DNA from: Cyanobacteria bacterium OH_CBrB_359
GTDB lineage: Bacteria; Cyanobacteriota; Vampirovibrionia; Gastranaerophilales; Gastranaerophilaceae
Assembly (NCBI GenBank): GCA_023433065.1
Contig: JAEZET010000004.1
Location: forward strand, 124,001 to 188,000
DNA length: 64,000 bases
Direction of reading: 5' to 3'
The notes under the pieces are model-generated. The model did no database searches. It was given only the letters and a program-made list of their open reading frames with translations, and was not told where the DNA came from. Of this stretch, positions 7,401 to 15,244 are shown one piece after another. The translations under genes were made by a program, and so were the position numbers. The first letter of the stretch is position 1. Each line of letters begins with the position of its first letter.

Positions 7401-9434
7401 CTACGCTAAATGTAAAAATACGATTAAAATATCTATTAATTTTATTGCAACAAACGGCAATATCAATCCGCCAAAGCCATATATCAAAATATTTTTTGTA
7501 AGCATAGCTTCAGCTGTTGTTTGTTTATATTCAACGCCTCTTAAGGAAAGCGGTATAAGGCAAGGAATAATTATAGCGTTAAATATAACTGCAGCTAATA
7601 TTGCACTCTGAGGACTTGTAAGGTGCATTATATTGATTAACCCAAGTTCAGGATGTTTAATCGCAAACAAAGCAGGGATTATAGCAAAATACTTAGCTAC
7701 ATCATTTGCCACACTGAATGTTGTTAAAGACCCTCTTGTTATAAGAATTTGTTTACCGATTTCAACTATATCAAGAAGTTTTGTGGGGCTAGAGTCGAGG
7801 TCAATCATATTTGCGGCTTCTCTTGCAGCCTGAGTACCTGCGTTCATAGCAACAGCAACATCTGCTTGAGCTAGTGCAGGAGCGTCATTTGTACCATCTC
7901 CAATCATAGCTACCATATATCCGTGGCTCTGGTAATCTCTTATTTTAGCAAGTTTCATTTCGGGTTTTGCCTGAGCAACAAAATCGCTTACACCCGCTTC
8001 AGCTGCTATAGCAGCTGCTGTCATAGGGTTATCACCAGTAATCATAACCGATTTTATCCCCATCATGTGAAGCTGATTAAGTCTTTCCTTAATACCTTGC
8101 TTTAAAACATCTTTTAATCGTATAACACCTAAAACTTTTCCTTTACTTGCAACAACTAAAGGAGTTCCGCCTTCTGTTGCAACTTTTTCCACTGCGGCTT
8201 TAACTTCTCTAGGGAATTCAAACCCATGTGATTTTGCAAGTTCTTCAATTGAATCAGCAGCACCTTTTCTGATTTTTATCTCACCAATATCAACACCGCT
8301 CATTCTTGTATCGGCGCTGAATTCAATAAATTTTGAATCTTTAGGCGGTTTAATTTCGCTTCCTTTTAAATGCAATATTTCCTTAGCAAGTATTACAACG
8401 CTTCTACCTTCAGGCGTTTCATCAGCTATTGAAGAAAGCATTGCAGCTTTGGCTAATTCATTTTTATCAATGCCGTCAGCAGGGATAAATTCTGTTGCGA
8501 GCCTGTTACCGAGAGTAATAGTACCTGTTTTATCAAGTAATACAACATTCACGTCCCCTGAAGCCTCAACGGCTCTGCCGCTCATAGCAATTACATTGTG
8601 GCTTATTAACCTGTCCATACCTGCAATACCTATAGCAGGAAGAAGTCCGCCTATAGTTGTCGGCATAAGACAGACAAGTAATGTTATTAGTACAGGAACG
8701 GCAATTGCAACCGCCATATATGAAGCAAAGAATTTCAAGGTTATTACAACAACCAAAAATAATACGGTCAAACCTATAAGCAATATTTCAAGTGCAATTT
8801 CATTCGGTGTTTTTTGCCTCTTGGCACTTTCAACCATCTTAATCATTTGGTCTAAAAAGGTTTCCCCGGGATTTGCGGTGATTCTTATTTTCACGCTGCC
8901 TGAAAGAACTTTTGTACCGCCCGTAACACCGCTTTTATCACCACCTGCTTCTCTAACAACAGGAGCAGATTCACCTGTAATTGCAGATTCATCCACTAAA
9001 GCGACACCTTCAATCATTTCACCGTCACAAGGGATGATTTCATTATCTTTAACCAAAACTATATCACCCTTAACTAGAGATAATGCAGAGATATTTTCTA
9101 AACCATCATTATCTAAAACCTTGTTAGCAAAGGTTTCGCTTCTTGATTTCTTTAAAGTTTCAGCCTGAGCCTTGCCTTTACCTTCAGCAAGTGCTTCAGC
9201 AAAATTCGCAAAAATAACCGTAAACCACAACCACAAACTGATTTGCAAATTAAAGATATAAGCCTGGTTGTGCAACATATTATAAATAGTTATTATAGTT
9301 GTTATTATTGAGCCCAATTCAACCACAAACATCACTGGATTTCGAAGCATTGTTACAGGATTTAGTCTTATAATAGAGAGTTTTAAAGCTTCTATCATAA
9401 ATTTTGGCTGAAATACACTTGTTTTATTACTCAT
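7401..9434 (-). CDS. kdpB: Potassium-transporting P-type ATPase subunit KdpB
   Basis: 677 residues, normal length. It shows TGES (153-156) of the actuator domain, the phosphorylated Asp301 in DKTGTIT, and the GDGTNDAPA hinge near the C-terminal third, with seven or so membrane helices. KdpB hydrolyses ATP to drive high-affinity K+ uptake through KdpA. It sits 12 bp after kdpA, in the usual order A-B-C. No frameshift or missing residue is seen, so the pump should be active. Confidence 0.97.
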   Translation of the reverse strand: MSNKTSVFQPKFMIEALKLSIIRLNPVTMLRNPVMFVVELGSIITTIITIYNMLHNQAYIFNLQISLWLWFTVIFANFAEALAEGKGKAQAETLKKSRSETFANKVLDNDGLENISALSLVKGDIVLVKDNEIIPCDGEMIEGVALVDESAITGESAPVVREAGGDKSGVTGGTKVLSGSVKIRITANPGETFLDQMIKMVESAKRQKTPNEIALEILLIGLTVLFLVVVITLKFFASYMAVAIAVPVLITLLVCLMPTTIGGLLPAIGIAGMDRLISHNVIAMSGRAVEASGDVNVVLLDKTGTITLGNRLATEFIPADGIDKNELAKAAMLSSIADETPEGRSVVILAKEILHLKGSEIKPPKDSKFIEFSADTRMSGVDIGEIKIRKGAADSIEELAKSHGFEFPREVKAAVEKVATEGGTPLVVASKGKVLGVIRLKDVLKQGIKERLNQLHMMGIKSVMITGDNPMTAAAIAAEAGVSDFVAQAKPEMKLAKIRDYQSHGYMVAMIGDGTNDAPALAQADVAVAMNAGTQAAREAANMIDLDSSPTKLLDIVEIGKQILITRGSLTTFSVANDVAKYFAIIPALFAIKHPELGLINIMHLTSPQSAILAAVIFNAIIIPCLIPLSLRGVEYKQTTAEAMLTKNILIYGFGGLILPFVAIKLIDILIVFLHLA

Positions 9435-9446
9435 AATTTATTTTCC

Positions 9447-11177
9447 TTAAAATAATTTCCCTGATACTAAAAACAGTTTTTCAAGAATTGGACCAAGTAC
9501 CCACACAGGGAAGAACGTCAAAGCACCTACTATTATTACAACACTGACAAGCATTACAACAAATAAAGGTGTCGCTGTCGGAAACTTTGCTTCATCTGGC
9601 AGAAATTTCTTGTTCACTAAAGACCCTGCTATTGCAAGAGAAGGAAGAATTGTAGCAAATCTACCAACTAACATCGCAAAAGCTATTGTCAAATTATAAA
9701 AAGGCGTATTGGCGTTTAACCCTGCAAAAGCAGAACCGTTATTGCCTGCGCCTGAAGCAAATGCGTATATGATTTCTGATAACCCATGTGCTCCTGCATT
9801 ATTTAAACTGCTTAACCCTAAATTTGAAGATACAGCCACAGCCACAAATATAAGCTGTATGACAGATGGTAAAACTATAGCAATAACAGCCATAACCATT
9901 TCATAAGGCTCTAATCTTTTGCCGAAGATTTCAGGGGTTCTGCCTATCATCAACCCTACTAAAAACATTGTTAATATAGCGTAAAGAATCATTCCTACTA
10001 AGCCTGTTCCTACCCCACCAAAAATCACTTCCCCTATCATCATATTAAACATTAATACGAGACCTGTTATAGGCATAAAACTATCATGCATGGAATTCAC
10101 GGCACCACAGGATGTAGATGTCGTTGATTGGGCAAATACAGTAGAACTTAATACTCCAAACCTAACTTCTTTACCTTCCATATTTATTCCGTGTTCAATG
10201 CCTATTTTTGAAAGTATAGGATTTCCATGGGTTTCAGAATATACTGCTATACTTAATCCTATAAGATAAAGTATCATCATCGCCATAAATATTGTCCAGC
10301 CTTGTTTTCTGTTGTTCACCAACGCACCGAACGTAAAAGGCAGGGAAGCTGCTATAATTAATAAGCTCAAAATCTCCATGTAATCAGTTACGGGAGTTGG
10401 ATTTTCATAGGGGTGAGAAGAATTAGTGTTAAAAAACCCGCCGCCATTTGTACCCAGATGCTTTATGGCAACTTGTGATGCGACAGGCCCTTGAGCTATA
10501 ACCTGCTCCTGTCCTTGTAATGTCTGGGCTTTAACATAAGGGTTAAAATTCTGGATCATGCCTTGAGATACAAAAATTAAAGAAAATAATATAGATAAAG
10601 GCAACAATACATAAACTATAGAACGTGTTAAATCCACCCAAAAATTGCCCAAAGAATGTATAATTTCAGGGTTCTCTGACTTTTTATTGATAAACGCTCT
10701 TATAAAAGCAAAAGCTACAGCAATTCCACAAGCTGCCGACAAGAAATTCTGCAAAGCCATCCCTAGCATTTGAGTCAAATAACTGATTGTACTCTCACCG
10801 CCATAAGTCTGCCAATTAGTATTAGTAACAAATGATACGGCTGTATTTAAAGCAGTATCCCATCTTACAATCTCAAATCCTTGAGGATTTAACGGCAAAA
10901 ATTGCTGAATCTGCTGCAAAATAAAAAGAAAAACAATTCCAATAACATTAAAAATAATAAAACTGAAAGAATATGTCTTCCAGTTCATTTTTTGTGATTC
11001 ATTAACACCAAATAATTTATATAAAAAATTCTCGATAGGTTTTAAAATAAAAGATAACAAAGTTTTATCACCTTTAAAAACCTTTGCAATATATTCTCCC
11101 AGAATAAAAGCAACAAATACTAAAATCCCTAAAAAAACCGCTAATCTTATAATTATAGCGCCTGTATTTATCTCCAT
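9447..11177 (-). CDS. kdpA: Potassium channel-like subunit KdpA
   Basis: 576 residues of polytopic membrane protein with the four degenerate selectivity-filter loops of KdpA: TNTNWQTYGGES, NGGGFFNTNSSHP, STSCGAVNSM and SGAGNNGSAF. First gene of the kdp operon, with AAGGA ahead of its ATG and a clear promoter/operator 50-90 bp upstream. KdpF is not recognisable, but it is small and often missed or missing. Confidence 0.97.
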   Translation of the reverse strand: MEINTGAIIIRLAVFLGILVFVAFILGEYIAKVFKGDKTLLSFILKPIENFLYKLFGVNESQKMNWKTYSFSFIIFNVIGIVFLFILQQIQQFLPLNPQGFEIVRWDTALNTAVSFVTNTNWQTYGGESTISYLTQMLGMALQNFLSAACGIAVAFAFIRAFINKKSENPEIIHSLGNFWVDLTRSIVYVLLPLSILFSLIFVSQGMIQNFNPYVKAQTLQGQEQVIAQGPVASQVAIKHLGTNGGGFFNTNSSHPYENPTPVTDYMEILSLLIIAASLPFTFGALVNNRKQGWTIFMAMMILYLIGLSIAVYSETHGNPILSKIGIEHGINMEGKEVRFGVLSSTVFAQSTTSTSCGAVNSMHDSFMPITGLVLMFNMMIGEVIFGGVGTGLVGMILYAILTMFLVGLMIGRTPEIFGKRLEPYEMVMAVIAIVLPSVIQLIFVAVAVSSNLGLSSLNNAGAHGLSEIIYAFASGAGNNGSAFAGLNANTPFYNLTIAFAMLVGRFATILPSLAIAGSLVNKKFLPDEAKFPTATPLFVVMLVSVVIIVGALTFFPVWVLGPILEKLFLVSGKLF

Positions 11178-11228
11178 TTACTATCCTTTTTATTACTAAA
11201 AAATCATTACTCTCGATTCCTGCAAGAT

Positions 11229-11264
11229 ACTCTACTGCGTAGTTGAAAAAATGTCAATACGCAG
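11229..11264 (-). promoter_or_regulatory. kdp operon promoter with overlapping operator dyad
   Basis: Reading the minus strand, TTGACA (11257-11252) is followed by a 17-bp spacer and TAGAGT (11234-11229), about 52 bp upstream of the kdpA start. A 7-bp inverted repeat CTGCGTA/TACGCAG (11235-11241 and 11258-11264) brackets the -35 box and spacer exactly. A protein bound there would cover the promoter. It is a candidate operator for whatever controls kdp in the absence of an adjacent KdpE. Confidence 0.6.
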
Positions 11265-11273
11265 AAAACATGG

Positions 11274-11354
11274 TTAAATAACCTGCTTTAATAATGAATA
11301 TAAGGTCCTAAATTCTTCTTGGTTTTCCTCATAAAAAGTTCTGATTCCATCCAT
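11274..11354 (-). pseudogene. 26-codon 3' remnant of an unknown gene
   Basis: A frame ending with TAA at 11274-11276 reads back through an ATG at 11354 to an in-frame stop about 35 bp beyond. The peptide (MDGIRTFYEENQEEFRTLYS and a short tail) looks like the end of a soluble helical protein. It sits in front of the kdp promoter, beside the broken arsenite permease, and may belong to the same lost operon. Confidence 0.25.
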
Positions 11355-11376
11355 TAGGGGCAGATAATCATCTAAA

Positions 11377-11402
11377 AGCCCTTATATAAGGGCTTTTCCT
11401 GT
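11377..11402. terminator. Bidirectional terminator
   Basis: A perfect palindrome AAAAGCCC-TTATATAA-GGGCTTTT, T-rich on both sides. It would end transcription coming from the ACR3 pseudogene on the minus strand and insulate the kdp promoter. Confidence 0.6.
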
Positions 11403-11454
11403 ATATTCTTAATTTTAATTAACTAATACAATCGTATTGTTGGTAATAGCTATA

Positions 11455-11990
11455 TTAAAAAAACTTTCTTTTAAACCACAATGATAAATCAACCAAACTT
11501 ATTAATACAGGCACTTCTATTAATGGTTCAATAACTGCTGCAAATGCTACACCTGAACTTATCCCAAAAACTGCAATTGCAACTGCAATAGCTATCTCAA
11601 AATTATTTCCTGCTCCTGTAAAAGTAAGTGCCGCTGACTTTTCATAGTTTGCACCTAGTTTTTTGCTCGTAAAAAAGCTGAACAAGAACATTATTGCAAA
11701 ATAGATTGAAAGCGGAATAGCTATTCTTATTACATCCATAGGAATTTGCACAATAAGATTGCCTTTTAAACTGAACATAACAACGATAGTGAACAACAAT
11801 GCTATAAGAGTGATGTGCCCTATATTATGTACAAAGCCGTTGTGATAACAGTCATATCTTTTTTATAAGAATAGTTCTAGTCAAAAAGCCCAAGATAAAA
11901 GGAATACCAAGGTAAATAAAGACACTTTGTGCAATCATCCATATATTAACATCTAAGCCCGATTGCAATAGGAATTACCTGGCTGCCAGT
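11455..11990 (-). pseudogene. Broken ACR3-family arsenite permease
   Basis: The longest piece (11455-11799) encodes the C-terminal third of an ACR3/ArsB-type efflux pump, including FTGAGNNFEIAIAVAIAVFG and GVAFAAVIEPLIEVPV, both highly characteristic. Upstream, other frames continue the same protein: SVFIYLGIPFILGFLTRTIL near 11870-11935 and TGSQVIPIAIG near 11960-11990. At least two frameshifts separate the pieces and the N-terminal half is missing. Arsenite efflux is therefore lost at this locus. No arsR or arsC is seen alongside. Confidence 0.8.
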
Positions 11991-12108
11991 TGAAGAATAT
12001 AACAATAACAGCGGTAAAAATGAAGGTTCTAGTTACTTAAGCAGCCTTTTAGACAAACTGGTCAGATATAGTCAAGATTGGGCAGTAAATTTCTTACGAG
12101 ATGTTTAA
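11987..12108 (+). pseudogene. C-terminal fragment of an unknown protein
   Basis: A plus-strand frame of about 40 codons ending at TAA 12106-12108, reading through LVRYSQDWAVNFLRDV. It begins inside the ACR3 remnant without a start, so it marks a deletion junction between two unrelated genes. Family not recognised. Confidence 0.3.
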
Positions 12109-12153
12109 CACAATTGGTTATCTTCAATATGTTGATAATATTTTGCAATCAGA

Positions 12154-12332
12154 TTAACTGGGGGCTAGTAAAAATGAGAAAAGAGAATTTATTTTGTAAA
12201 AGAGTGAAAAATATCAAAATTTCTTCAAATAAAAATTCTCTTCAAAAAACTAACACTTGAAATGCCCCGTAAATTGGGGTTTTTTCTTATAAAAAAGGGG
12301 GGCTATTCTCCAGTCCCGTTTTTCAAAACTGG
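12154..12332 (+). repeat. Copy A of a ~180-bp duplicated element
   Basis: Matches 15370-15546 from a shared TTAACTGGGGGCTA start to a shared AAACTGG end. The first ~40 bases after the start differ at a single position, and the rest is clearly related but drifted. Both copies contain an inverted pair AGAGAATTT/AAATTCTCT and then a terminator. Copy A reads MRKENLF and continues for 28 codons; copy B stops after those seven codons. The shared stem and terminator suggest a small transcript, though a duplicated tRNA-downstream segment is an equal possibility. Confidence 0.7.
12264..12286 (+). terminator. Terminator within copy A
   Basis: Stem CCCC (12265-12268) with GGGG (12276-12279), followed by a run of six T. 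The equivalent hairpin is kept in copy B despite sequence drift in the loop. Confidence 0.6.
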
Positions 12333-12561
12333 TGGATTTAGTGTTGACAGCAAAAGTCTCTGAACAAATTTCCTAATAACTCTTATTTGCTGGGGAATTT
12401 AAAATTTACAGGGGAAGGTGGATTTTTCAGCAAATTTCACGTAGGTACCACAAGGGTTTTTAACTTAATTCCCTAAGTGTATTAACAGGGAATATGTAAA
12501 TTAAAATGTAAAAAATAAAAGCTACAAAGTAACTTGTTTATATTACAAATCAGATTGTTAC
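12333..12561. other. Non-coding spacer
   Basis: AT-rich sequence between copy A and the stop of the M16-like gene. I see no gene, tRNA or strong terminator in it. Confidence 0.4.
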
Positions 12562-13977
12562 TTATATTTTTTCATCAATAGCGGTAATAGAAGGCTGAGT
12601 TAAATATTTCTGTGCCGCAGCTTGTATATCAGCCGGAGTTACTTTCTCTAGCTCTTTTGAGTATTCATTGATGTAATTATTGTCTCCCGGTCTGTTATTT
12701 ACAAGCTCCCAAGTTCTTAAATGTTGTTCATTTCCTGTGCTAGCCAAATCCTCTTCTAACTCATATTTTGCTAAAAATAACTCATTTTCTGATATAGGTT
12801 CTGATATGATTCTTTTTATAACCTTATTAAGCATATTTTCGTATTCAGAAGTATTATCCGACTTATTTTGTATCTTATCAAATACGCCATTATATGTTTT
12901 ATAATCAGCAGTTATAGATAAAAGTCCCTTTAAGTGATCACATCCGCCATGTAATTCCGATTCATCAGAAAGAGCATATTGGAGTACGTTCCAAATTGCT
13001 TTTGTTAACATATCGTTTACAGCTTCTTCTTTTGTTGATTTTAGATTTGGTAAAACAAATATTCTTTCATAATTTGTTCTGCCTATATCTGTATCTGCAT
13101 GGGCTTTTTTTGTTTGCTTATATACAACATCTTTTTCAATTGGTTTTAAATCTTCAGTATAATTTTTGCCTGTGTATGGCTTTAATGTTGGTATTTCTGT
13201 TGAGAGTATATTAAATATATTAGCTTTTTGTTGTTTATAAACAGGTTTTGGAAGTGAGATAAAAATTTTGCCTTCCGAATTGGCTAGAATTTGATTATAT
13301 AAATTCTTTACATTATCTAAATCAATAGAATCTATATTTTTCATTTTTTCTTCATAACTGCCATTTAATAATTCTTGTTCTGCTTTATATCCAATATCTT
13401 CTGATGCATATTTAAAATGATTTTTAAATTTATTTTTTGCTTTGGCAAGATTTTCTTCTGTAAAAGTTGGAGAGAAAATAAATTGTTTTAATCTTTCAAT
13501 ACCTTCTAATGTTCTTGTATGATCACCATGCATATAACCTTCTATTTTTTTGTTAGATATATTGCAAGCTAAATATAAAGGTAGTTCATTGTCAGAATTA
13601 TTTCTAACCTTATCAGAAAATTTATCAGATTCTTCCGCTAACATATAATTTAATAAGTCATATGTACCTGATTTCGCTTCTGTTTCTTTAGTAGGCGTCA
13701 ATAAGCATCTGATATTTGTTTCTGTATTTGTACGATGAGTATCGAAAACGAGTCTAATATTATTATCTAAGTTGTAACTTTCTATTGAATTTAAATCAAT
13801 TACAGGATTATCCGTACTTGAACTTTTAAATGGTATAAAGTATTGTTTATAAGCATTAAAACCTTTTAAATCAACATTATTATTTGTACTAATTTGGCTT
13901 TTGCTCTTTGTGTTTTTGTTGATATTACTAGCTAAGTTATACTTTCTAATATTTACTATATTTGTAACTTTTTCCAT
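12562..13977 (-). CDS. M16 (insulinase-like) peptidase homologue lacking the zinc motif
   Basis: 471 residues with the two-lobe layout of M16 proteins. The first lobe has the approach to the active site (SGTYDLLNYMLAEES), where the HxxEH zinc motif would be, but no His or paired catalytic Glu is present. The second lobe includes a stretch ending TPADIQAAAQKYL, the usual M16 C-terminal signature. It is therefore probably a non-catalytic partner or binding protein. The first ~70 residues are low-complexity and contain the FIPFKSS segment, like the N-terminal pattern of other unknown proteins here. No signal peptide is evident. AGAAAG precedes the ATG, and a small gene on the same strand lies 61 bp upstream. 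Confidence 0.6.
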   Translation of the reverse strand: MEKVTNIVNIRKYNLASNINKNTKSKSQISTNNNVDLKGFNAYKQYFIPFKSSSTDNPVIDLNSIESYNLDNNIRLVFDTHRTNTETNIRCLLTPTKETEAKSGTYDLLNYMLAEESDKFSDKVRNNSDNELPLYLACNISNKKIEGYMHGDHTRTLEGIERLKQFIFSPTFTEENLAKAKNKFKNHFKYASEDIGYKAEQELLNGSYEEKMKNIDSIDLDNVKNLYNQILANSEGKIFISLPKPVYKQQKANIFNILSTEIPTLKPYTGKNYTEDLKPIEKDVVYKQTKKAHADTDIGRTNYERIFVLPNLKSTKEEAVNDMLTKAIWNVLQYALSDESELHGGCDHLKGLLSITADYKTYNGVFDKIQNKSDNTSEYENMLNKVIKRIISEPISENELFLAKYELEEDLASTGNEQHLRTWELVNNRPGDNNYINEYSKELEKVTPADIQAAAQKYLTQPSITAIDEKI

Positions 13978-14038
13978 AAATACTTTCTAACTTTCTATAT
14001 ACTTTAAAATTAATAGTATATATTTTTTGTTAAATAAT

Positions 14039-14329
14039 TTATTTATTTTGTCTTAATCTTCTAAGCTTATCCGCTTTTTTCTTTGCTTCCAGGGCTTTTT
14101 TAGCTATTTCTTCTTCTCCAGCTTTAACTTCAGCAGGTAAGCTATATTTTTTTATAAAATTTTTAACATCATCGCTGTTAGCATCTGCTGATAATTGTGT
14201 AAGATAATACTCGCCATTACCTTTCCCAGCTTTAAGTTTTTCTTCTATATCTCTATATTGCCATCCTTTTATCCCAAAAGAAGTGTTAGTACTTGACGAT
14301 GTATCATACATGTTTAAAAATCTTAACAA
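14039..14329 (-). CDS. Small hypothetical protein with a basic C-terminal helix
   Basis: Up to 96 residues. The frame opens with TTG at 14329, and an ATG seven codons later is the likelier start; neither has a strong Shine-Dalgarno. The product has a Ser/Thr-rich head with SFGIKGW, then a helical body and a Lys/Ala/Glu-rich tail. Likely transcribed with the M16-like gene. The family is not recognised. Confidence 0.45.
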   Translation of the reverse strand: MLRFLNMYDTSSSTNTSFGIKGWQYRDIEEKLKAGKGNGEYYLTQLSADANSDDVKNFIKKYSLPAEVKAGEEEIAKKALEAKKKADKLRRLRQNK

Positions 14330-14499
14330 TACATCTTAAATAAGAATAATTAAAAATTTGCTAGTTTTTTGCTTATATTGCATAATTTGTTACAAATAAC
14401 TAAAATTAATTTTTTCTATTAAAATCTTGATCAAAAAATGAGGACCAATAAAAATACTAATATTATTATTAAAACTTGTATACAAAAGTGGATAATTAG

Positions 14500-14527
14500 T
14501 TGAAAAAAGTTTTCGAAATGTTATAAT
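14500..14527 (+). promoter_or_regulatory. Strong sigma-70-type promoter for the RT-associated RNA
   Basis: TTGAAA (14500-14505), a 16-bp spacer, then TATAAT (14522-14527). This is one of the best promoters in the window. There is no plus-strand ORF for the next ~350 bases, which fits transcription of a non-coding RNA beginning near 14535. Confidence 0.7.
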
Positions 14528-14534
14528 TATAGTA

Positions 14535-14880
14535 ATGGAAAACAGTCATGCGAGTACATTATCCCTGCAATTGGGCAGAGGAGAGAGCATTAATGTCAAT
14601 AGGTCATCTTGACATACGTTCATATACTCACTATCGATATTGAGAATATGAACTCCAGCGAATAGTTGGGTCAATCTGATTATTGTTGAGGTTAATATTG
14701 ATAATAGCATAGTAATCTCCTTGTAGGTTATTATAACATTATTCACAGTTAATATAGGGCGAGGTCCTTTGACAAAAGAGCTTAGGAGATTTCCATTTGG
14801 CTAGACCAGATCTGGGGAACCGAGGAGAGAGTTAGTTGGTGCGCCTAAACCAATGAGCTATTTGCACTCTCTCCAAAGGA
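14535..14880 (+). ncRNA. Structured RNA upstream of a defence-type reverse transcriptase (DRT2-like ncRNA candidate)
   Basis: The region has no plus-strand coding potential but is full of stems. ATGTCAA/TTGACAT pairs at 14593-14599 with 14609-14615. A 12-bp stem with one mismatch pairs 14618-14630 with 14641-14653. A palindrome CCAGATCTGG lies at 14806-14815. A perfect 9-bp stem pairs GGAGAGAGT (14824-14832) with ACTCTCTCC (14866-14874) and encloses TTGG/CCAA. The sequence GAGGAGAGAG occurs twice (14578-14587 and 14822-14831), so the last strand has two possible partners. It ends at the AAAGGAG ribosome site of the RT gene. An RNA transcribed directly ahead of the RT is the arrangement of DRT2 and DRT9. 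Ends are approximate. Confidence 0.65.
14594..14752 (-). other. Candidate rolling-circle template whose cDNA encodes an endless ORF (neo-like)
   Basis: Two TTAAT repeats (14590-14594 and 14749-14753) lie 159 nt apart. On the antisense strand the 159-nt unit holds TATAAT (14735-14730), AAGGAG (about 14722-14717), ATG (14710-14708) and, at its far end, TTGACA (14599-14594). Joined head to tail at TTAAT, TTGACA comes exactly 17 bp before TATAAT. The frame from the ATG has no stop through the whole unit, and 159 is divisible by three, so a concatemer encodes a repeating 53-residue protein without end. In the unjoined DNA the same frame runs from 14746 to a TGA at 14546. The unit peptide is hydrophobic at its start (MLLSILTSTIIRLTQLF). 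Sequence facts are direct; the copying model is inference from DRT2. Confidence 0.6.
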
Positions 14881-14887
14881 GAAAAGC

Positions 14888-15244
14888 TTGAAAAAAACAA
14901 AACCAAAATGGTTAGAAAAAGTTTCTTCTAAATTCAAAGTACATTTTGATAAGAATAAACCTGAACATAAGGTTCTTGAGCTCATTAAACCTGAAAGAGT
15001 AGTAGAGCATAGATTTTTTCCTTTTCTTGGGTTTGAAATATGGGCGTTTCAATATGCAAAGCTAAAACAACTAAGGCAAGAAGGAAAAACTAGTTATAAA
15101 TATGAGGATTTGTTTAAAGTAAGACCTATTAGGTATGCTTGCTACGGTGATTCTTATATTTTTTCCTATTATAATTCGATATTAGTTGATAAATATGAAA
15201 ATTTTTTGAAATCAAATGAGCTTGAAGATGTTCCAATTGCTTGA
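14888..15244 (+). pseudogene. N-terminal fragment of a UG/Abi-clade (defence-associated) reverse transcriptase
   Basis: 118 codons from a TTG start with AAAGGAG 7 bp upstream. The sequence has the hallmark entry region of defence-type RTs: an FFPF segment (43-46), then RPIRYACYGDSYIFSYYNSI (79-98) and DKYENFL (101-107), matching the family form 'RPIxYAxHxDxxIYSYYxxxL...YExxL...xxAYR'. The frame stops right where AYR should follow; all catalytic motifs including YxDD are missing. It is therefore a truncated, inactive copy. Its position directly after the structured RNA supports the assignment. Confidence in the RT call rests on this one region. Confidence 0.6.

Noticed and set aside
8449..9168. 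239-codon ORF antisense to kdpB
   Set aside because: It is a mirror frame of a conserved gene, with low-complexity Ser/Thr/Ile-rich composition.
12078..12260. 60-codon plus-strand ORF
   Set aside because: It begins inside a gene remnant and ends inside copy A, with no ribosome site; only the MRKENLF part is shared with copy B.
14546..14746. Antisense ORF of 66 codons as an ordinary small protein gene
   Set aside because: It has a good ribosome site and ATG at 14710, but on the plain chromosome it has no properly spaced promoter and lies wholly inside the structured RNA. It makes better sense as part of the rolling-circle unit.
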